64,000 nucleotides of DNA. Origin: Synechococcaceae cyanobacterium (GTDB lineage: Bacteria; Cyanobacteriota; Cyanobacteriia; PCC-6307; Cyanobiaceae). Below, in pieces: positions 9,549 to 15,657 of this stretch. A program made the position numbers and the translations under genes. Position 1 is the first letter of the stretch; the number at the start of each line of letters is the position of its first letter. Location: contig CANCJV010000003.1 of the NCBI GenBank assembly GCA_947378425.1, positions 1-64,000 of the forward strand, written 5' to 3'. The notes under the pieces were generated by a model. It was not told where the DNA came from and did no database searches. It worked only from the letters and a program-made list of their open reading frames with translations.

Positions 9549-10306
9549 CCGCCATCCCCGAAGAGATATTGGGTCTGCGTGTGGAGGTGGTCCGCTCTAT
9601 CAGGCGAACTGCGGGTCTACACATCGTGGGAACTGATCTGCAGGTCCGTGTACCTGAGCACCTGGGGGATGAGCGTGTGGCAGAGATCCTCAAGCAGAAG
9701 CGTCCATGGATCAGGTCCAAGGTTGCTGAACTCAGTTCCGTTCCTACTCATCGTTCCAAGGAATTGGTCAGTGGGGAGTCCTTCCCGTACCTGGGACGGA
9801 ACTACCGTCTCAAGGTTCAGGAGGGTCATCAGGTAGGGGTGTGCCTTTCGGGGGGATACCTCAAGGCAACCATCCGACCCAGTGAGCAGGGTGAGTATCG
9901 GACGCAAAGGATTCAGCAGTACCTGCAGAACTGGTATCGGAACCGAGCACAGGAACGCCTGACCCAGAAGGCGGAACGCTATGCCCAGCAGATCGGGGTG
10001 TCACCTTCAGCAGTCAGCGTTCGGAATTTCAGGTCTCGTTGGGGGTCCTGCGACAAGAAGGGACAGGTGGTCTTCAACTGGAACATCATCAAGGCACCTC
10101 ATGCTATTGCTGACTATGTGGTGATTCATGAGTTGTGCCACCTGATCCATCCGAACCACTCTAAACAGTTTTGGAAGTTAGTCGGTTTGCATGACAGCAC
10201 CTACCCTGAGCGCAGGAAATGGTTGAAAATACATGGCAGATCTCTGCTGTCAGATACTACAAACACCAATCATTCAAGAGAGAGCGAACCAGATGGAAAG
10301 AATTGA
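9545..10306 (+). CDS. YgjP-like (DUF45) zinc metallopeptidase
   Basis: The 253-residue protein has the DUF45/YgjP layout: an N-terminal beta-rich part, the signature RNFRSRWGSCDKKGQVVFNWN and the zinc motif HELCH at residues 195-199, followed by HPNHSKQFW with the expected further ligand. Members are SprT-like metal proteases. Homologues are often encoded immediately after hsdR in type I systems, but their contribution to restriction is not established. The ATG overlaps the hsdR stop (ATGA), so it belongs to the hsd operon. All three zinc-ligand positions appear present. Confidence 0.9.
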   Translation: MTAIPEEILGLRVEVVRSIRRTAGLHIVGTDLQVRVPEHLGDERVAEILKQKRPWIRSKVAELSSVPTHRSKELVSGESFPYLGRNYRLKVQEGHQVGVCLSGGYLKATIRPSEQGEYRTQRIQQYLQNWYRNRAQERLTQKAERYAQQIGVSPSAVSVRNFRSRWGSCDKKGQVVFNWNIIKAPHAIADYVVIHELCHLIHPNHSKQFWKLVGLHDSTYPERRKWLKIHGRSLLSDTTNTNHSRESEPDGKN

Positions 10307-10505
10307 AAGAACAAGGCGACCAAGGAAATGCCCAAATTGTGGACATAGCATAGTCGGCAAAATCTTGTATGGAATGCCAGGTTTTTCAAATGAACTCGAG
10401 GAATCTATCGAGAAGGGAGAAGTGATTCTGGGAGGTTGCTGCGTGGGAATGGATGATCCCGCCTGGCAGTGCTCTAAATGCGAACAACAAATATGGAAAA
10501 AGTAG
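10293..10505 (+). CDS. Small zinc-ribbon protein, unknown
   Basis: The 70-residue product starts at the ATG at 10293, preceded by GAGAGAGCG, inside the end of the metallopeptidase gene. It has two CxxC knuckles, CPNCGH near the start and CSKCE near the end, enough for one zinc ribbon, with a GEVILGGCCVGMDDP segment between them. It is probably translated from the hsd operon. Function unknown; DNA or RNA binding would be usual for zinc ribbons. Confidence 0.65.
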   Translation: MERIERTRRPRKCPNCGHSIVGKILYGMPGFSNELEESIEKGEVILGGCCVGMDDPAWQCSKCEQQIWKK

Positions 10506-10737
10506 GGCAGACACCGACAGGAACGCACTGCAAAGGTGATGGAAGCGGTTCTCTGGTGATTGAGACACGATGAACCACCTACCATTGCCGCCAGTACATT
10601 CATCTATGTCTATAGAAAAGCACCCTGGAATTTACTTTAAATGCTGCGGATTCGCTTCATGAAGACTGTGATCTACAAAACTTGAATGAACCAGTCAATG
10701 ACTAAAGTTGTTATGTCTGCTCATGAGGGGACAAGGC

Positions 10738-11658
10738 ATGAATGATGTACCGCAATTTGATGCCCTATTGCTCCCACTGCTTCAAGTAATGTCAGAAGGC
10801 AATGAGATGACACTAAAGCAAATGCATGATGCAGTTGCAAATCGCCTATTGCTTTCAGAGGATGTCCTGACAAAGCGCCTACCCAGTGGAATACAGACCA
10901 CTTTTGATAACAGGATGGGATGGGCGCGAACATACTTATATAAAGCAGGATTGATAAATCGACCACGGAGAGCAACCTACATTATTTCTTCGATCGGCAA
11001 AGAACTTCTTGCCAACGCTCCAGCGAAAATAGATACAGATTTCTTGCGCAAATATCAAACATTCAACGATTTTCTCCCAGCACATGTTCCAGGAGAACCT
11101 CCGAAAGACCATTCACATGTTAATCCGAAAGTCCTAACTCCTGAGGAGCAAATAGAAAGTGGATTTCGTCAAATTCATCGCGATCTAACTCAAGATTTGC
11201 TGGAGAGAATCAAGCAACTGACGCCAGAAGGTTTTGAGCAATTGGTTCTCCGCTTATTGGTTGGGATGGGATATGGTGGATCCTTGGCAGATGTACAAGG
11301 TGTTGCAAGAGGATCGGATGGTGGTGTAGATGGCGTCATTAATCAGGACCACCTTGGGTTGGATCGTATCTACATCCAAGCAAAATGCTGGGAGGGATCT
11401 GTTGGTAGACCAGTTATCCAGGGTTTTGTTGGTGCTCTATCGGGAGTCGGCGCACCCAAAGGAGTTCTCATGACAACCTCTAGTTTTGCTCAACCCGCAC
11501 AGGAGTATGCAAGGACACTGACTGATCGACGAATTGTTCTTGTTGATGGAAAGCGCATGGTTGAACTTATGGCACGGCATAAAGTTGGTGTATCCACGAA
11601 GCAAGCATATGAAATACAACGCATGGACGAGGACTTCTTCCTGGAGTTAGAGAATTAA
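10738..11658 (+). CDS. mrr: Mrr-type restriction endonuclease (type IV-like)
   Basis: The 306-residue protein carries an N-terminal Mrr_N winged-helix domain (about 1-95), a linker and a C-terminal Mrr catalytic domain (about 165-290). The nuclease signature is intact: D198 in GSDGGVDGVI and Q214-A215-K216, followed by GFVGALSGVGAPKGVLMTTSSF. Mrr enzymes cleave modified DNA or respond to foreign methylation. Next to a type I system, it may restrict phages with different methylation. The chosen ATG has a GAGGGGAC ribosome binding site; an upstream ATG at 10708 is less likely. The next gene follows after 3 bases. Confidence 0.92.
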   Translation: MNDVPQFDALLLPLLQVMSEGNEMTLKQMHDAVANRLLLSEDVLTKRLPSGIQTTFDNRMGWARTYLYKAGLINRPRRATYIISSIGKELLANAPAKIDTDFLRKYQTFNDFLPAHVPGEPPKDHSHVNPKVLTPEEQIESGFRQIHRDLTQDLLERIKQLTPEGFEQLVLRLLVGMGYGGSLADVQGVARGSDGGVDGVINQDHLGLDRIYIQAKCWEGSVGRPVIQGFVGALSGVGAPKGVLMTTSSFAQPAQEYARTLTDRRIVLVDGKRMVELMARHKVGVSTKQAYEIQRMDEDFFLELEN

Positions 11659-11661
11659 AAG

Positions 11662-12168
11662 TTGGCAAAGGGGAATGTAGCAAAGGAAAAAAGCACTCGT
11701 GGAAATGCAAGTCAGTTTTTCATTGCTGGCGAACTCTGCAGGCGTGGATATTCAGCAGTTACAACCCTGGGCAATACGCCAAACACAGATATTCTTTGCA
11801 GCAATATTGAAGGGACAAGATTTGTTCACATCCAGGTGAAGACTTTTGTCCCAGGCAGTCGCACCTGCTTTGTAGGGAAGAAGGCAGAGAATCCATATCA
11901 AGAAAACTTCTTCTGGGTTTTGGGCGGCATCCCTGCACCTGACTCACAAAGCAGTTTCCAGTACTTTATTATTCCTGCAACAGTAATGTCTCTGAATATC
12001 AAAGAGGCGCACTGCCAATGGATGTCAACTCCAGGCAAGAACGGTAGAGCGCACGAAGACAGTGCGAGCAGAGTGGTAGTCCTCCCTCCTGCCAGATCAT
12101 TCAATGGATGGGATGTGACTGAATATGAAAACAGATGGGATCTAATAGAAGAAAAACTTGTTGACTGA
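11662..12168 (+). CDS. Putative PD-(D/E)XK-fold nuclease, unknown family
   Basis: A 168-residue protein translated from a TTG start 3 bases after the Mrr gene. It shows the pattern E24, D43 and Q58-V59-K60 (NTDILCS then VHIQVKTF), the arrangement of Holliday-resolvase or restriction-type nuclease folds. I do not recognise a named family. The tight spacing to mrr suggests one transcript and a joint role in DNA defence, which is an inference. The stop is followed at once by the antisense remnant of an XRE regulator. Confidence 0.7.
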   Translation: MAKGNVAKEKSTRGNASQFFIAGELCRRGYSAVTTLGNTPNTDILCSNIEGTRFVHIQVKTFVPGSRTCFVGKKAENPYQENFFWVLGGIPAPDSQSSFQYFIIPATVMSLNIKEAHCQWMSTPGKNGRAHEDSASRVVVLPPARSFNGWDVTEYENRWDLIEEKLVD

Positions 12169-12171
12169 TTA

Positions 12172-12300
12172 CCCTCGACCACCTCCAATAAATCCTCAAT
12201 CCCCACATCCAGTACCGTCACAATCTTCCCTGCAAGGTCTGGCGATAGTGCTGTTGCTGCCTTGTCGTCGTTTCGTGCTAAGCGTGTGATGGTCGTTTCG
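12172..12300 (-). pseudogene. 3' fragment of an XRE-type regulator
   Basis: Read on the minus strand, this segment encodes TTITRLARNDDK and then DLAGKIVTVLDVGIEDLLEVVEG. This closely parallels the C-terminal half of the regulator at 13050-13301. There is no start codon or N-terminal half, and the in-frame stop is lost, so it is a remnant. Together with the intact gene it forms direct repeats bracketing the membrane-protein gene. Confidence 0.75.
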
Positions 12301-12348
12301 CCAAGTACAGCGATAGCACAGCATAATCAGATGAATCTCAAATATAAT

Positions 12349-13053
12349 TCACCGACTCTGAACCAAAGCAACCGCCCTAGAAAGGGTGAGTCCCATAATG
12401 TCGTAAATCATAAATCCATGGGCAAGGATGAGGATTCTTGCTCTCGCCGAGTTGCCCTTAATGCCGCTAATAGATGCAGAGAAGACCGAAGAGAAAGAGG
12501 CAACAAAATAATCAATCGGGCGCGGATGCCCACCTTCACAATCCAGGCGAAAAAACAGGCGGTTACTTGCGCGAGCGATAACATCCAGGCGCCAATAGAT
12601 CCAACCCCATATCATTAGTGAATAGGGCAGGAAGAAGAGAAGTTGCGTTATCAGCAAGTATCGCGGGGTCACCGAATCAAACACCAGTATATTCAATCCA
12701 ATTAATTGGATGGTCATCCTGATGACGAGATATCCCCCCAGAATGTCCAGATACCTTCTGCCCCAAACAGGGCGCCTGCCGCAGAACAAAATAAAGAGAA
12801 GAGAAAAGAAGGTCGCTGGTGCGGCAACAAGGATTGTGCGGTGAACGATGAACGAGTCAAAGTCAGCAAAAACACCAATCGCCCCATGAAGGTCAGAGAG
12901 GGAATGGATATCAACATAAAAGAGATAGACCTGAAGCAAGAGCAGGGTAGAGATAACAAGGAAGAGCAGGATCTCCCACTGATTAGACAAAAAACGGCGC
13001 ATCAATGAGCACCGACCAAAGGCGCTGGTTCCGAACTCTGATTTCACTGTCAT
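12349..13053 (-). CDS. Membrane protein with channel-like pore region, unknown
   Basis: The 234-residue protein has about five hydrophobic segments (near 27-50, 68-90, 103-124, 132-155 and 206-230). Between the last two lies a re-entrant-like stretch at 181-200. This final part can be laid on a K+ channel pore: DYFVASFSSVFSASIS then NSARARILILAHG and a closing helix ending LSRAVAL. The positions that would hold the selectivity filter GYGD are Ser/Ala-rich instead. The alignment is by eye against the canonical channel at 35557-36276 of this window. If it is a pore, it would not be a standard K+ channel. The ATG overlaps the stop of the XRE regulator gene, so the two are co-translated. Confidence 0.7.
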   Translation of the reverse strand: MTVKSEFGTSAFGRCSLMRRFLSNQWEILLFLVISTLLLLQVYLFYVDIHSLSDLHGAIGVFADFDSFIVHRTILVAAPATFFSLLFILFCGRRPVWGRRYLDILGGYLVIRMTIQLIGLNILVFDSVTPRYLLITQLLFFLPYSLMIWGWIYWRLDVIARASNRLFFRLDCEGGHPRPIDYFVASFSSVFSASISGIKGNSARARILILAHGFMIYDIMGLTLSRAVALVQSR

Positions 13054-13301
13054 CCGTCAATCACTTCCAATAAATCCTCAACCCCACAATCCAGCACCGT
13101 CACGATCTTCCCCGCCAGATCCAACGACAGTGCTGATGCCCCTTTGTCATCAGTCCTCGCCAATCTAGTGATCGTGGTCGCCGCCACTCCTGCTTGAACC
13201 GCCAGCGAGTTCATCGTGATCGCTTTCTCCCCTGCCTCAGCACGACGGAGGTTTGCCTTGGCGAGTGCCTTTGCCAGAGTCAGTCGGACTTGCTTTGCCA
13301 T
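13050..13301 (-). CDS. XRE/Cro-type helix-turn-helix regulator
   Basis: The 83-residue protein starts MAKQVRLTLAKALAKANL and contains a Cro/C1-type helix-turn-helix (TMNSLAVQAGVAATTITRLARTDD), with a C-terminal part ending VLDCGVEDLLEVIDG typical of small COG3655-like regulators. It is first in a two-gene minus-strand operon with the channel-like membrane protein, joined by an ATGA overlap. Autoregulation of the pair would be expected. A degenerate copy of its 3' half lies beyond the partner gene. Confidence 0.85.
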   Translation of the reverse strand: MAKQVRLTLAKALAKANLRRAEAGEKAITMNSLAVQAGVAATTITRLARTDDKGASALSLDLAGKIVTVLDCGVEDLLEVIDG

Positions 13302-13369
13302 AAGGACACAATACCTCAAGTGTCCAGGCACTTTAAACCAGCACCTAAGCACAGCAACCCAGTGCCCTG

Positions 13370-13378
13370 TGCTATGAT
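13370..13378 (+). promoter_or_regulatory. Extended -10 promoter element, copy 1
   Basis: TGCTATGAT fits an extended -10 box (TGn plus TATGAT), 35 bases before the ATG of the following gene. Matching elements occur at 13791 and 14912. A CAGTGCCC word just upstream is also found upstream of copy 2. No good -35 box is seen. Confidence 0.5.
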
Positions 13379-13412
13379 TACTTCGTCCCTGAATCCCAAA
13401 GAGGATCAGACC

Positions 13413-13712
13413 ATGACCACCGACTTCTCCACTGTTGACCTGGCGACTCTCAACATCGCCCGTGAGGTTGTCGTCACCGCCCTTCGCAACCATGTGTGCC
13501 AGTGGGAACAGCAGTCCGCTGATGCCGTTGCAGATGGTCGCCTCTCCAGTGCCGTGATGATGGAGCACTGGGCATTCGCCGCCGATCTCCTTGCTGGGGT
13601 TGCCAGCGGTGAGATCACCCGCCTGTTCATTCAGGTGCTGGACTCCCGACTGGGCAATGAGGTCGGCACTGAGAAGGCGCCTACAGCACAGGAGGAACTG
13701 GTTGTCGCCTGA
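13413..13712 (+). CDS. Small protein of unknown function, paralogue A
   Basis: A 99-residue acidic, helical-looking protein with ATG start and GAGGA ribosome binding site. The core (DLATLNIAREVVVTAL, then CQWEQQSADAVADGRLSSAVM and WAFAADLLAGVAS) is repeated in the next gene, so the two are tandem paralogues. I do not recognise a family. It has its own extended -10 promoter. The array continues to a Rad52-like gene. Confidence 0.65.
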   Translation: MTTDFSTVDLATLNIAREVVVTALRNHVCQWEQQSADAVADGRLSSAVMMEHWAFAADLLAGVASGEITRLFIQVLDSRLGNEVGTEKAPTAQEELVVA

Positions 13713-13790
13713 TTGACGCAGATGCAGGAGGGGCAATCCCGTCTCTCCTCCTCAAAAATCAGTGCCCAGCACCGCATCCCGCTGAAAACA

Positions 13791-13799
13791 TGCTATTAT
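13791..13799 (+). promoter_or_regulatory. Extended -10 promoter element, copy 2
   Basis: TGCTATTAT lies 79 bases before the ATG of paralogue B and matches the elements at 13370 and 14912. The longer leader contains no recognised structure. Confidence 0.45.
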
Positions 13800-13877
13800 T
13801 TCAGTGTTGAGGGGCAAAGAGGTTCATTAGAAACCCGCCTCTCTCAACCCTTCCACCAGCAACCCACAGAGGTTCCA

Positions 13878-14171
13878 ATGATCCACTCCGAACTCAACCA
13901 CCTGGATCTGGCGACCATCAACGCCGTTCAGACCGTTCTCACAACCGCCATTGAAAATCAGATCTGCCAGTGGGAGCAGGACTGTTCAGATGCCATTGCG
14001 GATGGTCGCCTTTCAAATGCCGTAATGGTCAAGGAATGGGCATTCGCCGCTCAACTGCTCCGCAGTCTCGCTTCCTCAGAACTCAGCACCCTCTTCGGGA
14101 AGGTGTTGGATGTGCAGTTCTCCTCAATGCCACCACTGGAGGACATTGAAGTGCTGGCAGAGGTCGCCTGA
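13878..14171 (+). CDS. Small protein of unknown function, paralogue B
   Basis: A 97-residue protein with ATG start after CAGAGGTTCCA. It shares with paralogue A the blocks DLATINAVQTVLTTAI, CQWEQDCSDAIADGRLSNAVM and WAFAAQLL. The two probably arose by tandem duplication and then diverged, keeping separate promoters. No family or fold is recognised; both look all-alpha. A strong hairpin follows the stop codon. Confidence 0.65.
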   Translation: MIHSELNHLDLATINAVQTVLTTAIENQICQWEQDCSDAIADGRLSNAVMVKEWAFAAQLLRSLASSELSTLFGKVLDVQFSSMPPLEDIEVLAEVA

Positions 14172-14182
14172 GATTTCACTGA

Positions 14183-14209
14183 CTGGAGGGGACGCCCAAA
14201 CCCCTCCAG
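14183..14209 (+). terminator. Hairpin after paralogue B
   Basis: CTGGAGGGG (14183-14191) pairs perfectly with CCCCTCCAG (14201-14209) around a 9-base loop, 11 bases after the stop codon. No T-run follows, so it may be a cyanobacterial-style terminator or an mRNA 3'-end stabiliser. Confidence 0.5.
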
Positions 14210-14245
14210 CATCCTCACCCTGAAACCCATTCAAGAGGTTCAACG

Positions 14246-14308
14246 ATGCGATTCCTGATCTCCTCTGCTGGCGGTATTCTCTGCCACAATCCACCCAGTC
14301 CCCCCTGA
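14246..14308 (+). CDS. Possible 20-residue leader peptide
   Basis: A tiny frame beginning MRFLISSAGG has an AAGAGG ribosome binding site like those of the neighbouring genes and ends 5 bases before the next ATG. The length and position suggest a translated leader, but coding cannot be shown. Confidence 0.2.
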   Translation: MRFLISSAGGILCHNPPSPP

Positions 14309-14313
14309 AGCAA

Positions 14314-14511
14314 ATGGTCAAAGATCACCCCGATGCTCCCAAGCAGTTCGGCATCCGTATCTCTGATGAGGTGATGGAACTGGTTGCCGAGATTCAGGAG
14401 CATCGCAAACAGATTCAACAACCCATCACCCTTGCCGCCATCGTGGAAGACGCTCTTGAGGCGTATTACGACCTGTTGGTGGAGCAGGGGGCAATCAATG
14501 ACAAGCAATGA
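14314..14511 (+). CDS. Small protein, possibly ribbon-helix-helix, unknown
   Basis: The 65-residue product starts MVKDHPDAPKQFGIRISDEVM. The FGIRISDEVMELVAEIQ segment followed by a second helix with LAAIVEDALEAYYDLL is compatible with a CopG-like ribbon-helix-helix DNA-binding fold, judged by pattern only. Its stop overlaps the next start (ATGA), so the two genes are coupled. Confidence 0.55.
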   Translation: MVKDHPDAPKQFGIRISDEVMELVAEIQEHRKQIQQPITLAAIVEDALEAYYDLLVEQGAINDKQ

Positions 14512-14891
14512 CCCCACTACCCCCTGGTGCCTTGGAGCACCTTCTCAAGACCCTTCCGCCTGAACGACAAGACCCGTTCCCCCATCTGGAGCACCTCAGT
14601 CCTGATCAACTGCTTCAACGGCGAGTTGAGGTAACAGGGCAGATCAAGTATCTGGAGCAGGAACGCCAAACGATTGATGCCGACCTTCAGAGTATTTTCT
14701 CTGACTCCGAACTCCGCTGTGGTGTTCGTGCCCCTGGTGGATGGGTTCTGAAGCAACGCTCCCGATCCAGTTGGGAATATCCATCCCAACTGCGGGACGC
14801 CATCAAGACCCTCCAGACCCAGGCACAAAAGGATGGAAGCGCCCAACGCCTTACGAGCACCCACCTTGTTCTGACTCAAGAGAGCGCCTAA
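14508..14891 (+). CDS. Hypothetical protein in Rad52-like gene array
   Basis: A 127-residue protein with a predicted coiled segment (QLLQRRVEVTGQIKYLEQERQTIDADLQSIF) followed by a small basic region with RAPGGWVLKQRSRSSWEYPSQL. It is translationally coupled to the preceding small gene. No family recognised. Its position just upstream of a Rad52-like annealing gene hints at a DNA-metabolism role, which is only contextual. Confidence 0.6.
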   Translation: MTPLPPGALEHLLKTLPPERQDPFPHLEHLSPDQLLQRRVEVTGQIKYLEQERQTIDADLQSIFSDSELRCGVRAPGGWVLKQRSRSSWEYPSQLRDAIKTLQTQAQKDGSAQRLTSTHLVLTQESA

Positions 14892-14911
14892 CTTCCTAAA
14901 AGCAGCGTTTG

Positions 14912-14920
14912 ATGCTAGTA
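14912..14920 (+). promoter_or_regulatory. Extended -10 promoter element, copy 3
   Basis: TGCTAGTAT followed by TACTTCGG lies 32 bases before the Rad52-like gene. Copy 1 is also followed by TACTTCG, so similarity extends past the -10 box. Confidence 0.5.
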
Positions 14921-14951
14921 TTACTTCGGCAATCCACAGAGATTCAGTCTA

Positions 14952-15368
14952 ATGCAAACGATTTCCAGCAACGTCACTCAGGCAACTGCCACCAAGTTCG
15001 CTCTGAGACCCACTGCCGAAACCTTGGCGGATCTTTCCCGCCCGATTGATCCTCGCCATCTCAAGACCAGAAAGCAGGGCACCGCCACCCTGACCTATTG
15101 CCCCTGGAATACCATTGCCCGCCATCTTCACCACCGTGCTCCTGGTTGGTGCTGGGAGGTTCAGAGCGTTCAGGAGGTTGGTGGTGCCGTGGTGGTCACT
15201 GGTCGCCTGACCATTCCCACCGCTGATGGCGACCTGCTCCACTACTCGGCAGTTGCTTCGGAACCACTGGAGTCAGCATCCAAGGCACCTGCTGCTGAGG
15301 TTGCTGCGTCGGGGTGCCTCAGGAGGGCGGCGGCATTGGCGGGGTTGGGTCTGGAGTTGTGGGGGTGA
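14952..15368 (+). CDS. Rad52-like single-strand annealing protein (putative)
   Basis: The 138-residue protein has the layout of small Rad52/Sak-type annealing proteins: a Trp-containing segment before a beta sheet (CPWNTIARHLHHRAPGWCWEV), a beta hairpin with GGAVVVTGRLTIPTADGDLL, and a closing helix GCLRRAAALAGLGLELWG resembling the conserved R-A-A-x-x-x-G-L-G end. Phage and island Rad52-like proteins anneal complementary single strands in recombination. The assignment rests on pattern recognition, and the protein is shorter than many members. It has its own promoter and ends before a hairpin. Confidence 0.6.
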   Translation: MQTISSNVTQATATKFALRPTAETLADLSRPIDPRHLKTRKQGTATLTYCPWNTIARHLHHRAPGWCWEVQSVQEVGGAVVVTGRLTIPTADGDLLHYSAVASEPLESASKAPAAEVAASGCLRRAAALAGLGLELWG

Positions 15369-15373
15369 GGTGG

Positions 15374-15409
15374 TCCTGGATTTCCTTTAGGCAGGACAAG
15401 AATCCAGGA
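15374..15409 (+). terminator. Inverted repeat after the Rad52-like gene
   Basis: TCCTGGATT (15374-15382) is complementary to AATCCAGGA (15401-15409) with an 18-base loop, a few bases after the stop. No T-run follows. It probably separates this array from the giant RTX gene. The rest of the gap up to 15657 shows nothing further. Confidence 0.4.
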
Positions 15410-15657
15410 ACCCACCGCAAACCGATGGCGTACGGGACTCCATCAGCAAATTTTTTAGCACAGAGATGCACTATTTCTTCTCAGCGCATAAGGAGGGTTA
15501 GTCACTTATGCAAATCCTGCATAAACCGTCGACAGACGACCGATAACGCCCTTTGCCCTCTTGCGATCGGTTAGGATAAAAGTGAAGAAAAACGAAAGGT
15601 TAGTCAAGATTTGTTCTTGGGTCTCCTTCGTGCCAATCCCCTGCAGAGAAGGTTCGC

